From Moritella sp. Urea-trap-13 (GTDB lineage Bacteria; Pseudomonadota; Gammaproteobacteria; Enterobacterales; Moritellaceae): a DNA stretch of 64,000 nucleotides. Positions 51,901 through 59,652 of the stretch are shown in pieces (the first letter of the stretch is position 1; each line of letters opens with the position of its first letter). The DNA lies in the NCBI RefSeq assembly GCF_002836355.1, contig NZ_PJCA01000040.1:248001-312000 (forward strand), given 5' to 3'. The notes beneath the pieces were generated by a model, which was not told the DNA's origin, did not search any database, and worked only from the letters and a program-made list of their open reading frames with translations. The translations under genes and the position numbers were made by a program.

Positions 51901-52143
51901 TCAGAAAGTCGTATTGCTGTGGGGACCGTGGTGTTCTTTGGTATGGCGTTTGCGACTTTAGTTACCTTGTTAGTTATTCCTGCAATGTACCGTTTGATTT
52001 CAGGTTCAACTCATTCGCCTGGTTACGTTGAAGCTATGCTAGAAACAGAATTAGCTGAGCAAGCGGAACAAGAAACGGCTGCTAAAACAGATAAAACCAA
52101 TGAGCAAGTAAACGGTGTGCATGTAGTGAAGGACGTGGCTTAA
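48976..52143 (+). CDS. HAE1-type RND multidrug efflux pump
   Basis: A 1055-residue pump of typical length: membrane helix 1 with SVKRPVVAIVLSLLL, porter domain DVESPVVTVMTRYDGAAASIMESQI, the proton-relay double aspartate in ILSIGLVVDDAIVVVENIFHHIE, helix block QARATLIPAVTVPVSLISSF, and the second half with GLALLVAYLVLAAQFESF and GMVTKNGILIVEFANQLRD. It exports amphiphilic drugs or metabolites by proton antiport as a trimer. The last 40 residues form a charged cytoplasmic tail. No TolC homologue or regulator gene lies next to the pair. A strong terminator follows. Confidence 0.96.
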   Translation: MWLSDTSVKRPVVAIVLSLLLCVFGAVSFSKLAVREMPDVESPVVTVMTRYDGAAASIMESQITSIIEDQITGISGIDEVKSVTRNGMSRITVTFDLGWNLTEGVSDIRDAVAKAQRSLPDEADDPIVSKDNGSGEPSVYINLNSTEMDRTQLTDYAQRVLEDRFSLISGVSSVDLSGGLYQVMYVKLFPDLMAGRAVTTSDIVDALKTENVENPGGEVRNDTTVMSVRTARLYAQPQDFEYLVVRTTSDGSPVYLRDVAQVYVGAENESSSYKSNGIVNLSLGVVTQSDANPLDVASAVHAEVDKMQAFLPAGMSLAVDYDSTVFIDQSISEVYSTLFITGGLVVLVLYIFIGQARATLIPAVTVPVSLISSFIAAYYFGFSINLITLMALILSIGLVVDDAIVVVENIFHHIEQGEKPLLAAYKGTREVGFAVVATTMVLVMVFLPISFMDGMVGLLFTEFSVLLAMSVIFSSLIALTLTPVLASKMLKTEQKSNRFSVWMEGLFQRLENAYRGIVAKAVKYRLVAPVIIIACVVGSFLLMKQVPSQLSPQEDRGVLFAFVKGAEGTSFNRMTANMDIVEARLLPLVGQGVIKSFNTQAPAFGGRAGDQTGFVIIILEDWADRSVSATEALGMVAKALKDIPDVMVRPLMPGFGGGSSDPVQFVLGGSDYSELEQWAELLKTKAEDAGVLVGGDLDYSEKTPELVVSIDKERAGELGISVDEVSTTLEIMLGGRSETSYIERGEEYDVYLRGDEDSFNNVNDLSQIYIRSAKGDLITLDTLTTIEEVASASRLSHNNKQKSITLSGSIGEGYTLGEVLDFLDAQSVESLPSDISISYSGESKDFKENQSSILVVFGLALLVAYLVLAAQFESFINPMVVMFTVPMGVFGGFLGLYAMGGGLNIYSQIGMIMLIGMVTKNGILIVEFANQLRDRGIAIEQAIIDASARRLRPILMTAFTTLAGSIPLILSTGAGSESRIAVGTVVFFGMAFATLVTLLVIPAMYRLISGSTHSPGYVEAMLETELAEQAEQETAAKTDKTNEQVNGVHVVKDVA

Positions 52144-52176
52144 GTTTTTATTATAGGTCTACTAACATACTGATGT

Positions 52177-52213
52177 AAGGGTAAGCATAATAACATTGTG
52201 CTTACCCTTTTTT
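52177..52213 (+). terminator. Rho-independent terminator of the RND operon
   Basis: AAGGGTAAGCA (52177-52187) pairs perfectly over 11 bp with TGCTTACCCTT (52199-52209) and is followed by a T-run, 34 bp after the pump stop. Confidence 0.9.
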
Positions 52214-52217
52214 GTCT

Positions 52218-52874
52218 TTAATCGGCATGACCAAATAAAAATTCTTCATTTGTTTCTAACCACTGTGGGTATTTTGCCATTGCTTTAGCAAAGCGTTGAT
52301 CTTGTAAATGTTTATTCAACCAATTACGTAAGTGGGGCAAGGGCGCTTGCAGATACCATTGACGATCAATACGGGCAAACTGACGAATCAGCGGTAAAAT
52401 TGCGTAATCAGCCAAACTGACTTGTCCACCGATTAAATAAGCATGTTGGCTTAAATGTGATTCGAGCATGGTTGCATAAATTGCACATTGGTTGCGTAAC
52501 TCAACTTCATCATCGGTATGGTAACGAACTGCGTATTTATATTTACTCAATGCCGAAGTAAACACCGTATCGTGAATATCAATCAGGGCGAGCATGGCAG
52601 GATAGGCTTCTGGCTCATGTCTGTGCAGTAAATCTAATGGGTCACTTTGGTGTAGCGCCCAAATCATAATGTCTAAGCTTTCGTCAATTACGCTGCCATC
52701 ATCGAACACTAATACCGGAACTGTGGCCTTTGGTGATACCGCGAGCATTGCTGCTGGTTTATTTTTCATGATTACCGCGCGTAGCATTACCGGCTGCTGT
52801 GCGAGTAATAACCCCAGTCGTGCGCGCATCGCATAAGGACAGTTTTGTAATGAGTATAAAATTGGCAGTGGCAT
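52218..52874 (-). CDS. Glutathione S-transferase-family protein
   Basis: A 218-residue protein with an N-terminal thioredoxin-fold domain (LYSLQNCPYAMRARLGLLLA, with C12 in a CPYA motif, and ATVPVLVFDDGSVIDESLDIM binding the glutathione gamma-glutamyl part) and an all-helical C-terminal domain (AYLIGGQVSLADYAILPLIRQFA). The Cys active site suggests a glutaredoxin-2- or omega-like thiol transferase rather than a classical conjugating GST. It is convergent with the RND operon. Confidence 0.88.
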   Translation of the reverse strand: MPLPILYSLQNCPYAMRARLGLLLAQQPVMLRAVIMKNKPAAMLAVSPKATVPVLVFDDGSVIDESLDIMIWALHQSDPLDLLHRHEPEAYPAMLALIDIHDTVFTSALSKYKYAVRYHTDDEVELRNQCAIYATMLESHLSQHAYLIGGQVSLADYAILPLIRQFARIDRQWYLQAPLPHLRNWLNKHLQDQRFAKAMAKYPQWLETNEEFLFGHAD

Positions 52875-53237
52875 TTAACATTTCCTTCTTCTTTGTCTGC
52901 ATGATTCGAGTTGTGTGATGGCATATTTTTTCCTGCCACAATAGTAACGTATTTACTGTTATGTATGACGAATTAGGCTTAATTTTGTTGGAATAAGAAA
53001 GGTTAGTCGTTTTAGGCTGTGTGATATCGGGGTTATATGAGTGTTTATAAAGCGTAGTGATATAAAAGTAATACCTAAAAATGCATATTTTATCAAAATT
53101 ATTTCATCTTCAATTTTTTAATCGAAAACGCAATATTATATAAAAAAATAAAACAGTATTATGAGCCCATATCAATGTATAAACATATTAATTTATAGAG
53201 CAATTTATAAATTAGAAACTTAGTTATCGAGGCTATT
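52875..53237. other. AT-rich intergenic region before the first small HTH gene
   Basis: No gene seen. From about 53060 to 53215 the sequence is strongly AT-rich with several A- and T-tracts, a likely promoter or nucleoid-protein binding zone. Confidence 0.45.
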
Positions 53238-53387
53238 ATGAACAAAGAACAAGTACAATACGTTATTCAATTATTACGCGAAGGTCACTCACTAACTGAA
53301 ATTACTAAGTTAGCAAAAATTAATGTGATGTACGTTAGTGTTATCCGTAAGCTAATGGTGATGGATTTACTCAACATTGAAGCGTAG
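53238..53387 (+). CDS. 49-residue HTH-like protein, copy 1
   Basis: A small gene with GAGG 5 bases before the ATG, encoding 49 residues: MNKEQVQYVIQLLREGHSLT followed by EITKLAKINVMYVSVIRKLM and VMDLLNIEA. The LREGHSLTEITKLAKINVMYVSVIRKLM segment has the spacing of a helix-turn-helix (turn at AKIN). It is almost a twin of the gene at 53720, with the same length, ribosome-binding site and terminator. It may be a minimal DNA-binding protein or a fragment of a larger family. Function unknown. Confidence 0.8.
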   Translation: MNKEQVQYVIQLLREGHSLTEITKLAKINVMYVSVIRKLMVMDLLNIEA

Positions 53388-53402
53388 TTTATAATAGCGA
53401 TG

Positions 53403-53431
53403 ATAAAGCGCTATAGTCTCTAGCGCTTTAT
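53403..53431 (+). terminator. Terminator of HTH copy 1
   Basis: ATAAAGCGCTA (53403-53413) pairs over 11 bp with TAGCGCTTTAT (53421-53431), 7-base loop. The same hairpin is duplicated behind copy 2 with one loop change. Confidence 0.8.
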
Positions 53432-53719
53432 AGTTCCTCTTTTCTCGAATGCCTCAGCAATTCCCACAGTTAAACGCCATTATCTACAATGCATTTAGAC
53501 ATTATTTACAGCATAATTATTCATATTGTCAAAACCCCTTTAGTCACCATGATATTGCGTAATTGACGTTTCAGGGGAACAAATTAATACTTAAAATATA
53601 CTTATTTATACGCTGGTAAATTTACGTGTTTATAGCCAGCTTTATGATGATTTATTGTATTTAGTCGCTGTTGACGTATGGTACTGAATTTGAAAATGGT
53701 TATCTTTATAGAGGTTATG
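53432..53719. other. Spacer between the twin HTH genes
   Basis: This region does not resemble the sequence before copy 1 beyond a short TTTATAGAG element near the ribosome-binding site, so the duplicated unit is gene plus terminator. No further ORF is convincing. Confidence 0.5.
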
Positions 53720-53869
53720 ATGGACAAAAAGCAGGTATTATATGTGGTTAAATTATTACGTGAAGGGCACTCATTGACTAAAATAACTAAGTTAGCAAAA
53801 ATTAATGTGATGTACGTTAGTGTTATCCGCAAGCTAATGGTGATGGATTTACTCAACATTGAAGCGTAG
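53720..53869 (+). CDS. 49-residue HTH-like protein, copy 2
   Basis: The ATG at 53720 has GAGG 5 bases upstream and gives the same 49-residue length as copy 1; an ATG directly before it at 53717 and a longer frame from 53678 are less likely. It reads MDKKQVLYVVKLLREGHSLT, then KITKLAKINVMYVSVIRKLM and VMDLLNIEA. From codon 23 to the stop it differs from copy 1 by one silent base in 28 codons; codons 1-22 differ at 16 of 66 bases. This sharp change points to gene conversion or a partial duplication. Confidence 0.82.
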   Translation: MDKKQVLYVVKLLREGHSLTKITKLAKINVMYVSVIRKLMVMDLLNIEA

Positions 53870-53883
53870 CTCATAATCGCGAT

Positions 53884-53912
53884 GATAAAGCGCTACAGTC
53901 TCTAGCGCTTTA
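53884..53912 (+). terminator. Terminator of HTH copy 2
   Basis: ATAAAGCGCTA (53884-53894) pairs with TAGCGCTTTAT (53902-53912). The stem is identical to that behind copy 1. Confidence 0.8.
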
Positions 53913-53981
53913 TAGTTCCTTCCCAATGCAACAAATCAAATACCTTTAACTGCGCTACTTGCTTCATTCTAAATGAGAGCA

Positions 53982-54010
53982 ATAAAAAAGCGAACCTTTA
54001 GATCCGCTTG
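53982..54010 (-). terminator. Terminator of the DUF465 gene
   Basis: AAGCGAA (53989-53995) pairs with TCCGCTT (54003-54009) with one mismatch. On the minus strand a run of six Ts follows, just beyond the DUF465 stop. Confidence 0.6.
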
Positions 54011-54016
54011 ATTATA

Positions 54017-54280
54017 TTAAGATGCCGCGATGACTTCGTCATGATGTTGTTTTAATTGCTGATATAAAACATCTTTTAAATGGGCTCTTTGTAATTTTAG
54101 TTGTGTCATATGCTCATCATCAGTCGGACTGCCATCGATTTCTAATTGGCGAATGTCGTAGTCGAGTAAATGATACTGTTTTGATTTCTCTCTGAACGAC
54201 TCATTTTTATAGTTTAAATATACGATATCTTGTTTTAATTCTGGAAAGTCAAAAATAAGTGCATGATTCTCATTTAGCAT
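54017..54280 (-). CDS. YdcH-family (DUF465) small protein
   Basis: An 87-residue helical hairpin protein: FPELKQDIVYLNYKNESFREKSKQYHLLDYDIRQLEIDGSPTDDE, then QLKLQRAHLKDVLYQQLKQH. The alternating charge, the 'D..I...E' helix and the LK..RA.LKD helix are the DUF465/YdcH signature. These proteins are small, cytosolic and of unknown function. AGGAAAACC precedes the start. Confidence 0.85.
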   Translation of the reverse strand: MLNENHALIFDFPELKQDIVYLNYKNESFREKSKQYHLLDYDIRQLEIDGSPTDDEHMTQLKLQRAHLKDVLYQQLKQHHDEVIAAS

Positions 54281-54722
54281 AGGTTTTCCTCAAGAGTGAA
54301 AGTAAACGTCTATAACGCGATTACTACCTTACTACTATAGCACTTCACTATTTACGAAAGTTGACCTGATCGTGGTTACAGATAATTTGCACTAAAAATG
54401 AGGTTGTTATATCCCTGGTGAATTTACGTTTTAGTACTGATTTTATTATATATTATTGTTTTTTTAGCTTGCTCATTATGGTGATGAATAGGGTTGATAT
54501 TTCCGAATTAAAAGATAATAACGTAAATTTAAGCTTTCATAAGCGATTATGGTAATCATAGTTTGACGGGATTAACAAAAATACATTTAAGTAAAGTAGT
54601 TCTACCTATAATTGTATATTGTTAAGTCTTTAACGACCTATTTCTTTAGGCGTTTAACAGCGAGGTATTTTCGCTATGAGTTTATGACGTTCGAAGTAGC
54701 TGCTTTGAAATAGGGATGATGC
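54281..54722. other. Long intergenic region before the HD-GYP gene
   Basis: About 440 bp with no convincing gene; a 25-codon frame at 54478 lacks support. The region is AT-rich and is long for a simple promoter, so complex regulation of the HD-GYP gene or a small RNA is possible. Confidence 0.5.
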
Positions 54723-55844
54723 ATGCTTAATTATAGTGAAATAAATCAAATGTTTAATCAAGATGAAGATACGCCCGTTCATCTTGATACCCTCTACAAT
54801 GTTGCGATTAACAACTACCAGGGATTATCGCGATTGTCTGTTATTGTGATTAAGAATAATAACGCGTCTAATTATTTTGTTCGTGATCGACTCTCCGCTG
54901 ATAATAATGACGAACTTTTTACTAAAAAAGTGAGTCCGAGTGGCGGCATTCCTATGATGATAAAGTCGCAATCAGAACGTATCATTAATGATTTATCCAA
55001 TTCAACGCTAAATTCTAGGACGTTATTTTTATTGAATAATGGTCATCGTAGTGGTTTTTCTTATCCGTTGTCATTTAAAGGCAAAGTGATTGCGATAGTG
55101 TTCTTTAATGCCTCTGAAGTGAACTTTTTTGCGAAACGTTCCATACAGAAGGATATGTTATTTTTAGCAACGATTATTCATTCTTTAATGGTTCGTCAAT
55201 TTGAGAAAAAACAATTTATCGATATTTCATTAGCGATAGCCCTAAATATGGGCCATGCCAAGGATCCTGAAACCCAAGGGCATCTTAATCGAATGGAGCG
55301 ATATAGTTCAAAATTGGCCTATTTATTGAGTGAAAAGAAAAAGATTGATCATGAGTTCATCCGTCGAATTGAAACCTATGCCGCTTTTCATGATATTGGT
55401 AAATATAAGATCCCCGATGATATTTTATTTAGTCGTGAGATTTTCACACCTGAAGAACGCGAGATAATGAATCAACACTGTGCCCATGGCGTTGATATTA
55501 TCGATGATGTACTGGGCTATTTCCCGATGAATATGCGTTATGTTGAAGAGTATCGTTTTCTTAAAAATATTATTCTTCATCATCATGAACACTTCGACGG
55601 TAATGGTTATCCGATGGGATTAAAAGCAGATGCAATTCCGCTGGAAGCTAGGATCGTGATGGTTGCTGATGTATTCGATGCGCTATTAAGTAAACGTCTA
55701 TATAAACAAGCTTGGAGTCTTGATGAGGTTGTAGCTTATATGGCGGCACATTCAGGTACTATGTTTGATCCTGATTGCGTTGATGTATTGATTACTAATA
55801 TTGCTGATTTTATTGCGATTTATGACGCTTATGCTGATGAATAA
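54723..55844 (+). CDS. GAF-like/HD-GYP cyclic-di-GMP phosphodiesterase
   Basis: A 373-residue protein. Residues 20-160 look like a GAF sensory domain; 165-365 are HD-GYP, with AAFHDIGKYKIPDDIL (H223, D224), HCAHG (H252, H255), HHHEHFDGNGYPMGL (H286-H290, G295-Y-P) and VADVFDAL (metal aspartate). All core metal ligands are kept, so it should hydrolyse c-di-GMP to pGpG/GMP. No membrane segment is seen, so the signal is intracellular. AGGG sits about 8 bases before the start. The 90-residue gene behind it is convergent. Confidence 0.93.
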   Translation: MLNYSEINQMFNQDEDTPVHLDTLYNVAINNYQGLSRLSVIVIKNNNASNYFVRDRLSADNNDELFTKKVSPSGGIPMMIKSQSERIINDLSNSTLNSRTLFLLNNGHRSGFSYPLSFKGKVIAIVFFNASEVNFFAKRSIQKDMLFLATIIHSLMVRQFEKKQFIDISLAIALNMGHAKDPETQGHLNRMERYSSKLAYLLSEKKKIDHEFIRRIETYAAFHDIGKYKIPDDILFSREIFTPEEREIMNQHCAHGVDIIDDVLGYFPMNMRYVEEYRFLKNIILHHHEHFDGNGYPMGLKADAIPLEARIVMVADVFDALLSKRLYKQAWSLDEVVAYMAAHSGTMFDPDCVDVLITNIADFIAIYDAYADE

Positions 55845-55885
55845 CTGCAGGTGAATAACGAGTAGATGAATAAAATAGCTAAAAG

Positions 55886-56158
55886 CTACTGTGGACCTTG
55901 TAAGCTATTTTGATAACCATCATTTGCAAGGTGTAGTGGGAAGCGTGCTTCTGTTTTTCCGCGTGTTGCGATGATGGTAATAGAATCTGCTTGTAACAGG
56001 GCTTTAAGCATTTCAGGCTCGATACCCGCTAACATGAGATTGTTAATATCATAACTTACTTTATTTACGCTAAATATGTCTCGCAGTGCATTGAGCTCAA
56101 CATCAGTTAACACCTGACTGTTGGTATTTTGCATCGATGTATTCATTGCTGTTGTCAT
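55886..56158 (-). CDS. Protein of unknown function (90 residues)
   Basis: A 90-residue protein: a Thr/Asn-rich start, then VLTDVELNALRDIFSVNKVSYDINNLMLAGIEPEMLKALLQADSITIIATRGKTEARFPLHL. It looks complete, with a helix followed by a short beta-rich part. The ADSITIIATRGKTEARFPLHL stretch is reminiscent of a PilZ-like strand pair, but too short to claim. It faces the HD-GYP gene, 41 bp from its stop. Confidence 0.6.
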   Translation of the reverse strand: MTTAMNTSMQNTNSQVLTDVELNALRDIFSVNKVSYDINNLMLAGIEPEMLKALLQADSITIIATRGKTEARFPLHLANDGYQNSLQGPQ

Positions 56159-56402
56159 AATATTGCCTTACTCGGTCAAACCATTGCCATAGCGCAATTC
56201 CCATTCTCTTTATAGTAAGTCAGCTTTATTAATTAAAAGTTCGACATTTATTGATATTTGCATATAAAAGTAGCCGTGAACAATTGTGTTTTACATTCCT
56301 GGCTATTCGTTCAGTTTTAATGAACCTTGTGTTAATTTCATTCTAATATTATTAACCAGCATGAGGGGTTATACTTATTGCTCTTATAAATAGAGAGTTC
56401 CC

Positions 56403-57350
56403 ATGTTTAAATTATTCACTAATTACTCATTCCAGAAAAAAGATTTATTATTTATCATTCTTGGTTTGTTATGTTTAACACCCCTTATCTCATCTCCTGT
56501 TGCCTTAGTGCTTGGCTTTACGCTCGCGACATTAGGCTTTGTACCTACAAGTATTAACTTAGGTACGATCACCAAAAAAACACTGGCGTATTCTATTGTT
56601 GGTTTAGGTTTTGGCATTAATCTAGACGAAGCTATTGTCGCGACTAAAGACGGGCTTGGTATTATTGTAACGTCAATATTCTGTACTTTAATTCTCGGTT
56701 GGTTCTTGACTAAAGCGTTAAAAATTGACAAAAAAACAGGATATTTAATTTCTGCAGGTACCGCTATTTGTGGTGGTAGTGCGATCGCAGCTGTTGCACC
56801 GGCCATCAATGCTAAAAATGATCAAACGTCACTGGCATTGGCTGTGGTATTTATTCTTAACTCAGTTGCTTTGTTTGTCTTTCCTGTTATTGGTCACTTA
56901 TTAGAAATGAGCCAGCATGCCTTTGGTGTGTGGAGTGCGATTGCTATTCATGATACTTCTTCTGTTGTTGGTGCGGCGTCTGCTTATGGTGATGAAGCGC
57001 TATTAACTGCGACGACATTAAAATTAGCACGGGCATTATGGATTATTCCAGTGGCATTTATTAGTGCATTGTTGTTTAAAGGCGATAGCAAAAAGATAAC
57101 GGTGCCGTTCTTTATTTTGTTTTATTGCTTCGCTATTTTCATTGCTTATGCATTACCTGATTATCAGGTTTTATATCAAGGTATTTTTAGTGTTTCTAAG
57201 CAAGTATTGGTTATGTGCTTATTTTTAATCGGTGCTGGTATCACAGTGCAAAAAGTCAAAGACGCAGGTGTAAAACCATTAGTACTCGGTGTGCTGCTGT
57301 GGGTAGTAATTAGTACTAGTTCATTGGTGTACATTCTATATTTTATGTAA
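56403..57350 (+). CDS. YeiH-family (UPF0324) putative sulfate/anion exporter
   Basis: A 315-residue, about ten-helix membrane protein: [82 protein letters not shown], and [38 protein letters not shown] are the family's strongly conserved blocks. YeiH-like proteins are proposed sulfate or organosulfur exporters. A 14-bp-stem terminator is shared with the convergent small gene. Confidence 0.9.
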   Translation: MFKLFTNYSFQKKDLLFIILGLLCLTPLISSPVALVLGFTLATLGFVPTSINLGTITKKTLAYSIVGLGFGINLDEAIVATKDGLGIIVTSIFCTLILGWFLTKALKIDKKTGYLISAGTAICGGSAIAAVAPAINAKNDQTSLALAVVFILNSVALFVFPVIGHLLEMSQHAFGVWSAIAIHDTSSVVGAASAYGDEALLTATTLKLARALWIIPVAFISALLFKGDSKKITVPFFILFYCFAIFIAYALPDYQVLYQGIFSVSKQVLVMCLFLIGAGITVQKVKDAGVKPLVLGVLLWVVISTSSLVYILYFM

Positions 57351-57387
57351 ACAATGATTGTTGATTGTCCGTCGTAAATAGCAATTT

Positions 57388-57419
57388 AAAAGAAGGAGGT
57401 TTAGCAACCTCCTTCTTTT
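57388..57419. terminator. Bidirectional terminator shared by YeiH and a small membrane protein
   Basis: AAAAGAAGGAGGTT (57388-57401) pairs perfectly over 14 bp with AACCTCCTTCTTTT (57406-57419) around a TAGC loop. It serves the plus-strand yeiH-like gene and overlaps the minus-strand small-gene stop (57420-57418). Confidence 0.9.
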
Positions 57420-57570
57420 ATGTCAGCAGATTGCTTTTTTTAACGCTGAATAAATAACTAATTAATAGTGTAAATGCGACAAGGTCTAGCGCTGATGATG
57501 TTAGGCCCTGGGTAAATACTGACAGTAATATACATAAAAATACCAGTGTAATTATTAACTTATTGATCAA
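57418..57570 (-). CDS. Small hydrophobic membrane protein (50 residues), TTG start
   Basis: On the minus strand a TTG at 57570 with AGGAG 8 bases upstream opens 50 codons: MINKLIITLVFLCILLSVFT, then QGLTSSALDLVAFTLLISYL and FSVKKSNLLT. It forms two short membrane helices (about 4-20 and 27-42) with a small polar turn and a basic C-terminus. The stop lies on the edge of the terminator hairpin. It could be a two-helix regulator of a larger membrane protein. There is no ATG, so the start remains a prediction. Confidence 0.6.
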   Translation of the reverse strand: MINKLIITLVFLCILLSVFTQGLTSSALDLVAFTLLISYLFSVKKSNLLT

Positions 57571-57746
57571 AGTATTCGCTCCTTTTATTAATGCTTAGAT
57601 ATATTATTGGAGCAAAGAGGGCTAAATAGGAAATACCGTAAACGTATAACTCATAACTAATTACACATCTTGGTGTATTCAACACATTGTTTTCATGTTT
57701 CTTACACTATTCTTGTTAGGCGAAATTTGAATTTGTGAGGTTGGTA

Positions 57747-58532
57747 ATGAAGGACACACCACATGGTCTAATTAAGGGCGAAGTGACGGGGCGGATTAAC
57801 TGGACTGACAGCGAATTCAGTTTACAGATCACCGCCGATATAGCTTGTTATACCGCAGGTCAATTTACTAAATTGGCACTATACGATGGCAGTGGAGGTG
57901 ATGAGGGTGAGTGGATTCGTAGGGCTTATTCATTTGTAAATTCTCCAAATCATGCGCTGGGTCAACAAGTGATGGAGTTTTTGATTATCGCGGTGCCTGA
58001 TGGACAATTGTCATCACGATTAGATAGGTTACAAGTGGGTGATGATGTGTATGTTGGTAAAAGTCCCGCTGGTTTTATGACCTTAGATGAAATACCACGT
58101 TATACAAAAGACTTATGGTTATTGTCTACTGGCACTGCGATCGGGCCATTTTTATCGTTACTTGATGAAGTCGAGACCCAACAACGCTTTGACAATGTGG
58201 TGTTAGTTCATGCGGTGAGAACGTCTGCTGAATTAGTCTATCAAGATAAAATACAACATCTGGAAGAAAGGTATCAGGGTAAGTTTCATTATGTGCCGAT
58301 AGTGTCTCGTGAAAATAGAAAAGATACATTACGCGGCCGCATTCCTGCACTATTAAAGACTGGTGATTTGGTTAATGCAGCGGGTATCGCACTGACGACA
58401 GATTATAGTTTTTTCTATTTGTGTGGTAATCCCAGTATGGTGAAGGATACCAGTGAAGTGTTAATTCAGCTTGGATATCAAAAACATTCACGTCGCAGTA
58501 CAGGGCATTTTAACTCAGAAAACTACTGGTAA
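57747..58532 (+). CDS. fpr: Ferredoxin/flavodoxin--NADP(+) reductase
   Basis: I use the ATG at 57747 (GAGG 6 bases upstream) rather than GTG at 57735, giving 261 residues. The FAD motif is RRAYSFVNSP, the NADP motif LLSTGTAIGPFLSLL, followed by VHAVRTSAELVYQDKI, IVSREN, RGRIPALL, FYLCGNPSMVKDT, and the characteristic end GHFNSENYW. Fpr transfers electrons between NADPH and ferredoxin or flavodoxin, supplying radical-SAM enzymes and oxidative-stress defence. It overlaps the convergent LysR gene by 10 bases. Confidence 0.94.
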   Translation: MKDTPHGLIKGEVTGRINWTDSEFSLQITADIACYTAGQFTKLALYDGSGGDEGEWIRRAYSFVNSPNHALGQQVMEFLIIAVPDGQLSSRLDRLQVGDDVYVGKSPAGFMTLDEIPRYTKDLWLLSTGTAIGPFLSLLDEVETQQRFDNVVLVHAVRTSAELVYQDKIQHLEERYQGKFHYVPIVSRENRKDTLRGRIPALLKTGDLVNAAGIALTTDYSFFYLCGNPSMVKDTSEVLIQLGYQKHSRRSTGHFNSENYW

Positions 58533-59530
58533 TTACTCCCGTGCCTTTCGTTATGCGATAAAGACGCTTGTTGTTTTAACCAGGTTTTAAAGCATTCAAT
58601 CGCAGGTGAGTGATGATGTTGAATCAAGTAATACCCCGCCTGTGCATCGATAGGGTTAAAAGGTGAGACTAAACCTTCTTTGGCCAAATCTGCAGTGGTT
58701 AAGCCGTTATTAAAGAGCGCGCAACGGGCTAATGCCACACCTAATCCTGCGGCAGCCGCCGCCATTGCCATATCGGTACGATTAAAATAATGCCCGTGTT
58801 TACTCAGTGCGTTTTTGGTTGCCGTTGTAAGAGACATCTGTTGTAACCAAAATTGCCACTCCGCGTCTTTATCGGCATGCTGCCAAGGCATGGCATCATG
58901 TAATAGCGTCATATTCTGCCACAGTTCTGCATCAGCAAAGCGCGCAAGATTATGCGTATTGTCGGTGAGGCTCAAATCAAACTTGCTCATATACTGCGGA
59001 CTCATTACCGGTAACAATTGCTCCGCTAATAACAATTCAGCATTTATTTTTTTATCATTCGATTGATAGGGCGTTTTACCATAATCGATAGCAAGATCAA
59101 AATTGCTATCGCTATGATCCACTAATGCACCTTCGGCAAAGGTATGGATCTTTATATCGGGGTATTGCTGATAGAAATCTTGCAAGCGCGGCACTAACCA
59201 TTTATATGCAAAAGACGGCGTAAGTTTAAGATGTATATCGCCGGTATGGCGATTGTCTTGTTGTAGCTGGCTAATTACGTCGCCAATATCCGTTAAGCTT
59301 TGTTCGACAACTTGGTGTAATTGCTGCCCTGAAGGTGTTAAGCGAATGCCGCGAGAATGCCGTTCAAACAAGTTTAACTGTAAGTTTTTTTCCAGTTGTT
59401 TTATTTGTTGGCTAATGGCACCTGTGGTGATATGCAGTTTTTCAGCGGCTTGAGTGAAACTATGACAAGTCGCCGTGGCTGTGAATGTGGCTAAACCAGA
59501 TAACAGATTATCGTTCACTTTTATCATCAA
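58523..59530 (-). CDS. LysR-family regulator (DsdC/GcvA-like), divergent from dadA
   Basis: A 335-residue protein of the GcvA-like branch: LATFTATATCHSFTQAAEKLHITTGAISQQIKQLEKNLQLNLFERHSRGIRLTPSG winged helix, then LKLTPSFAYKWLVPRLQDFYQQYPDI and TDMAMAAAAAGLGVALARCALF. GcvA and DsdC of this branch sense glycine and D-serine. Divergence from the D-amino acid dehydrogenase gene makes D-amino acid control the best hypothesis. About 120 bp separate the two starts. Confidence 0.87.
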   Translation of the reverse strand: MMIKVNDNLLSGLATFTATATCHSFTQAAEKLHITTGAISQQIKQLEKNLQLNLFERHSRGIRLTPSGQQLHQVVEQSLTDIGDVISQLQQDNRHTGDIHLKLTPSFAYKWLVPRLQDFYQQYPDIKIHTFAEGALVDHSDSNFDLAIDYGKTPYQSNDKKINAELLLAEQLLPVMSPQYMSKFDLSLTDNTHNLARFADAELWQNMTLLHDAMPWQHADKDAEWQFWLQQMSLTTATKNALSKHGHYFNRTDMAMAAAAAGLGVALARCALFNNGLTTADLAKEGLVSPFNPIDAQAGYYLIQHHHSPAIECFKTWLKQQASLSHNERHGSNYQ

Positions 59531-59652
59531 AGACCTCTTTGCATATTCTTGCGTTTAGTTTTACTAAAGGCTGATATTAATACTTATAGATTGTTAAGTA
59601 AATGTAACGATCTTATGCTGCTCGATTATTCATTCACTATAGTCGGTATAAA

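Noticed and set aside
54478-54555. 25-codon frame in the leader of the HD-GYP gene
   Set aside because: No Shine-Dalgarno and no protein-like features.
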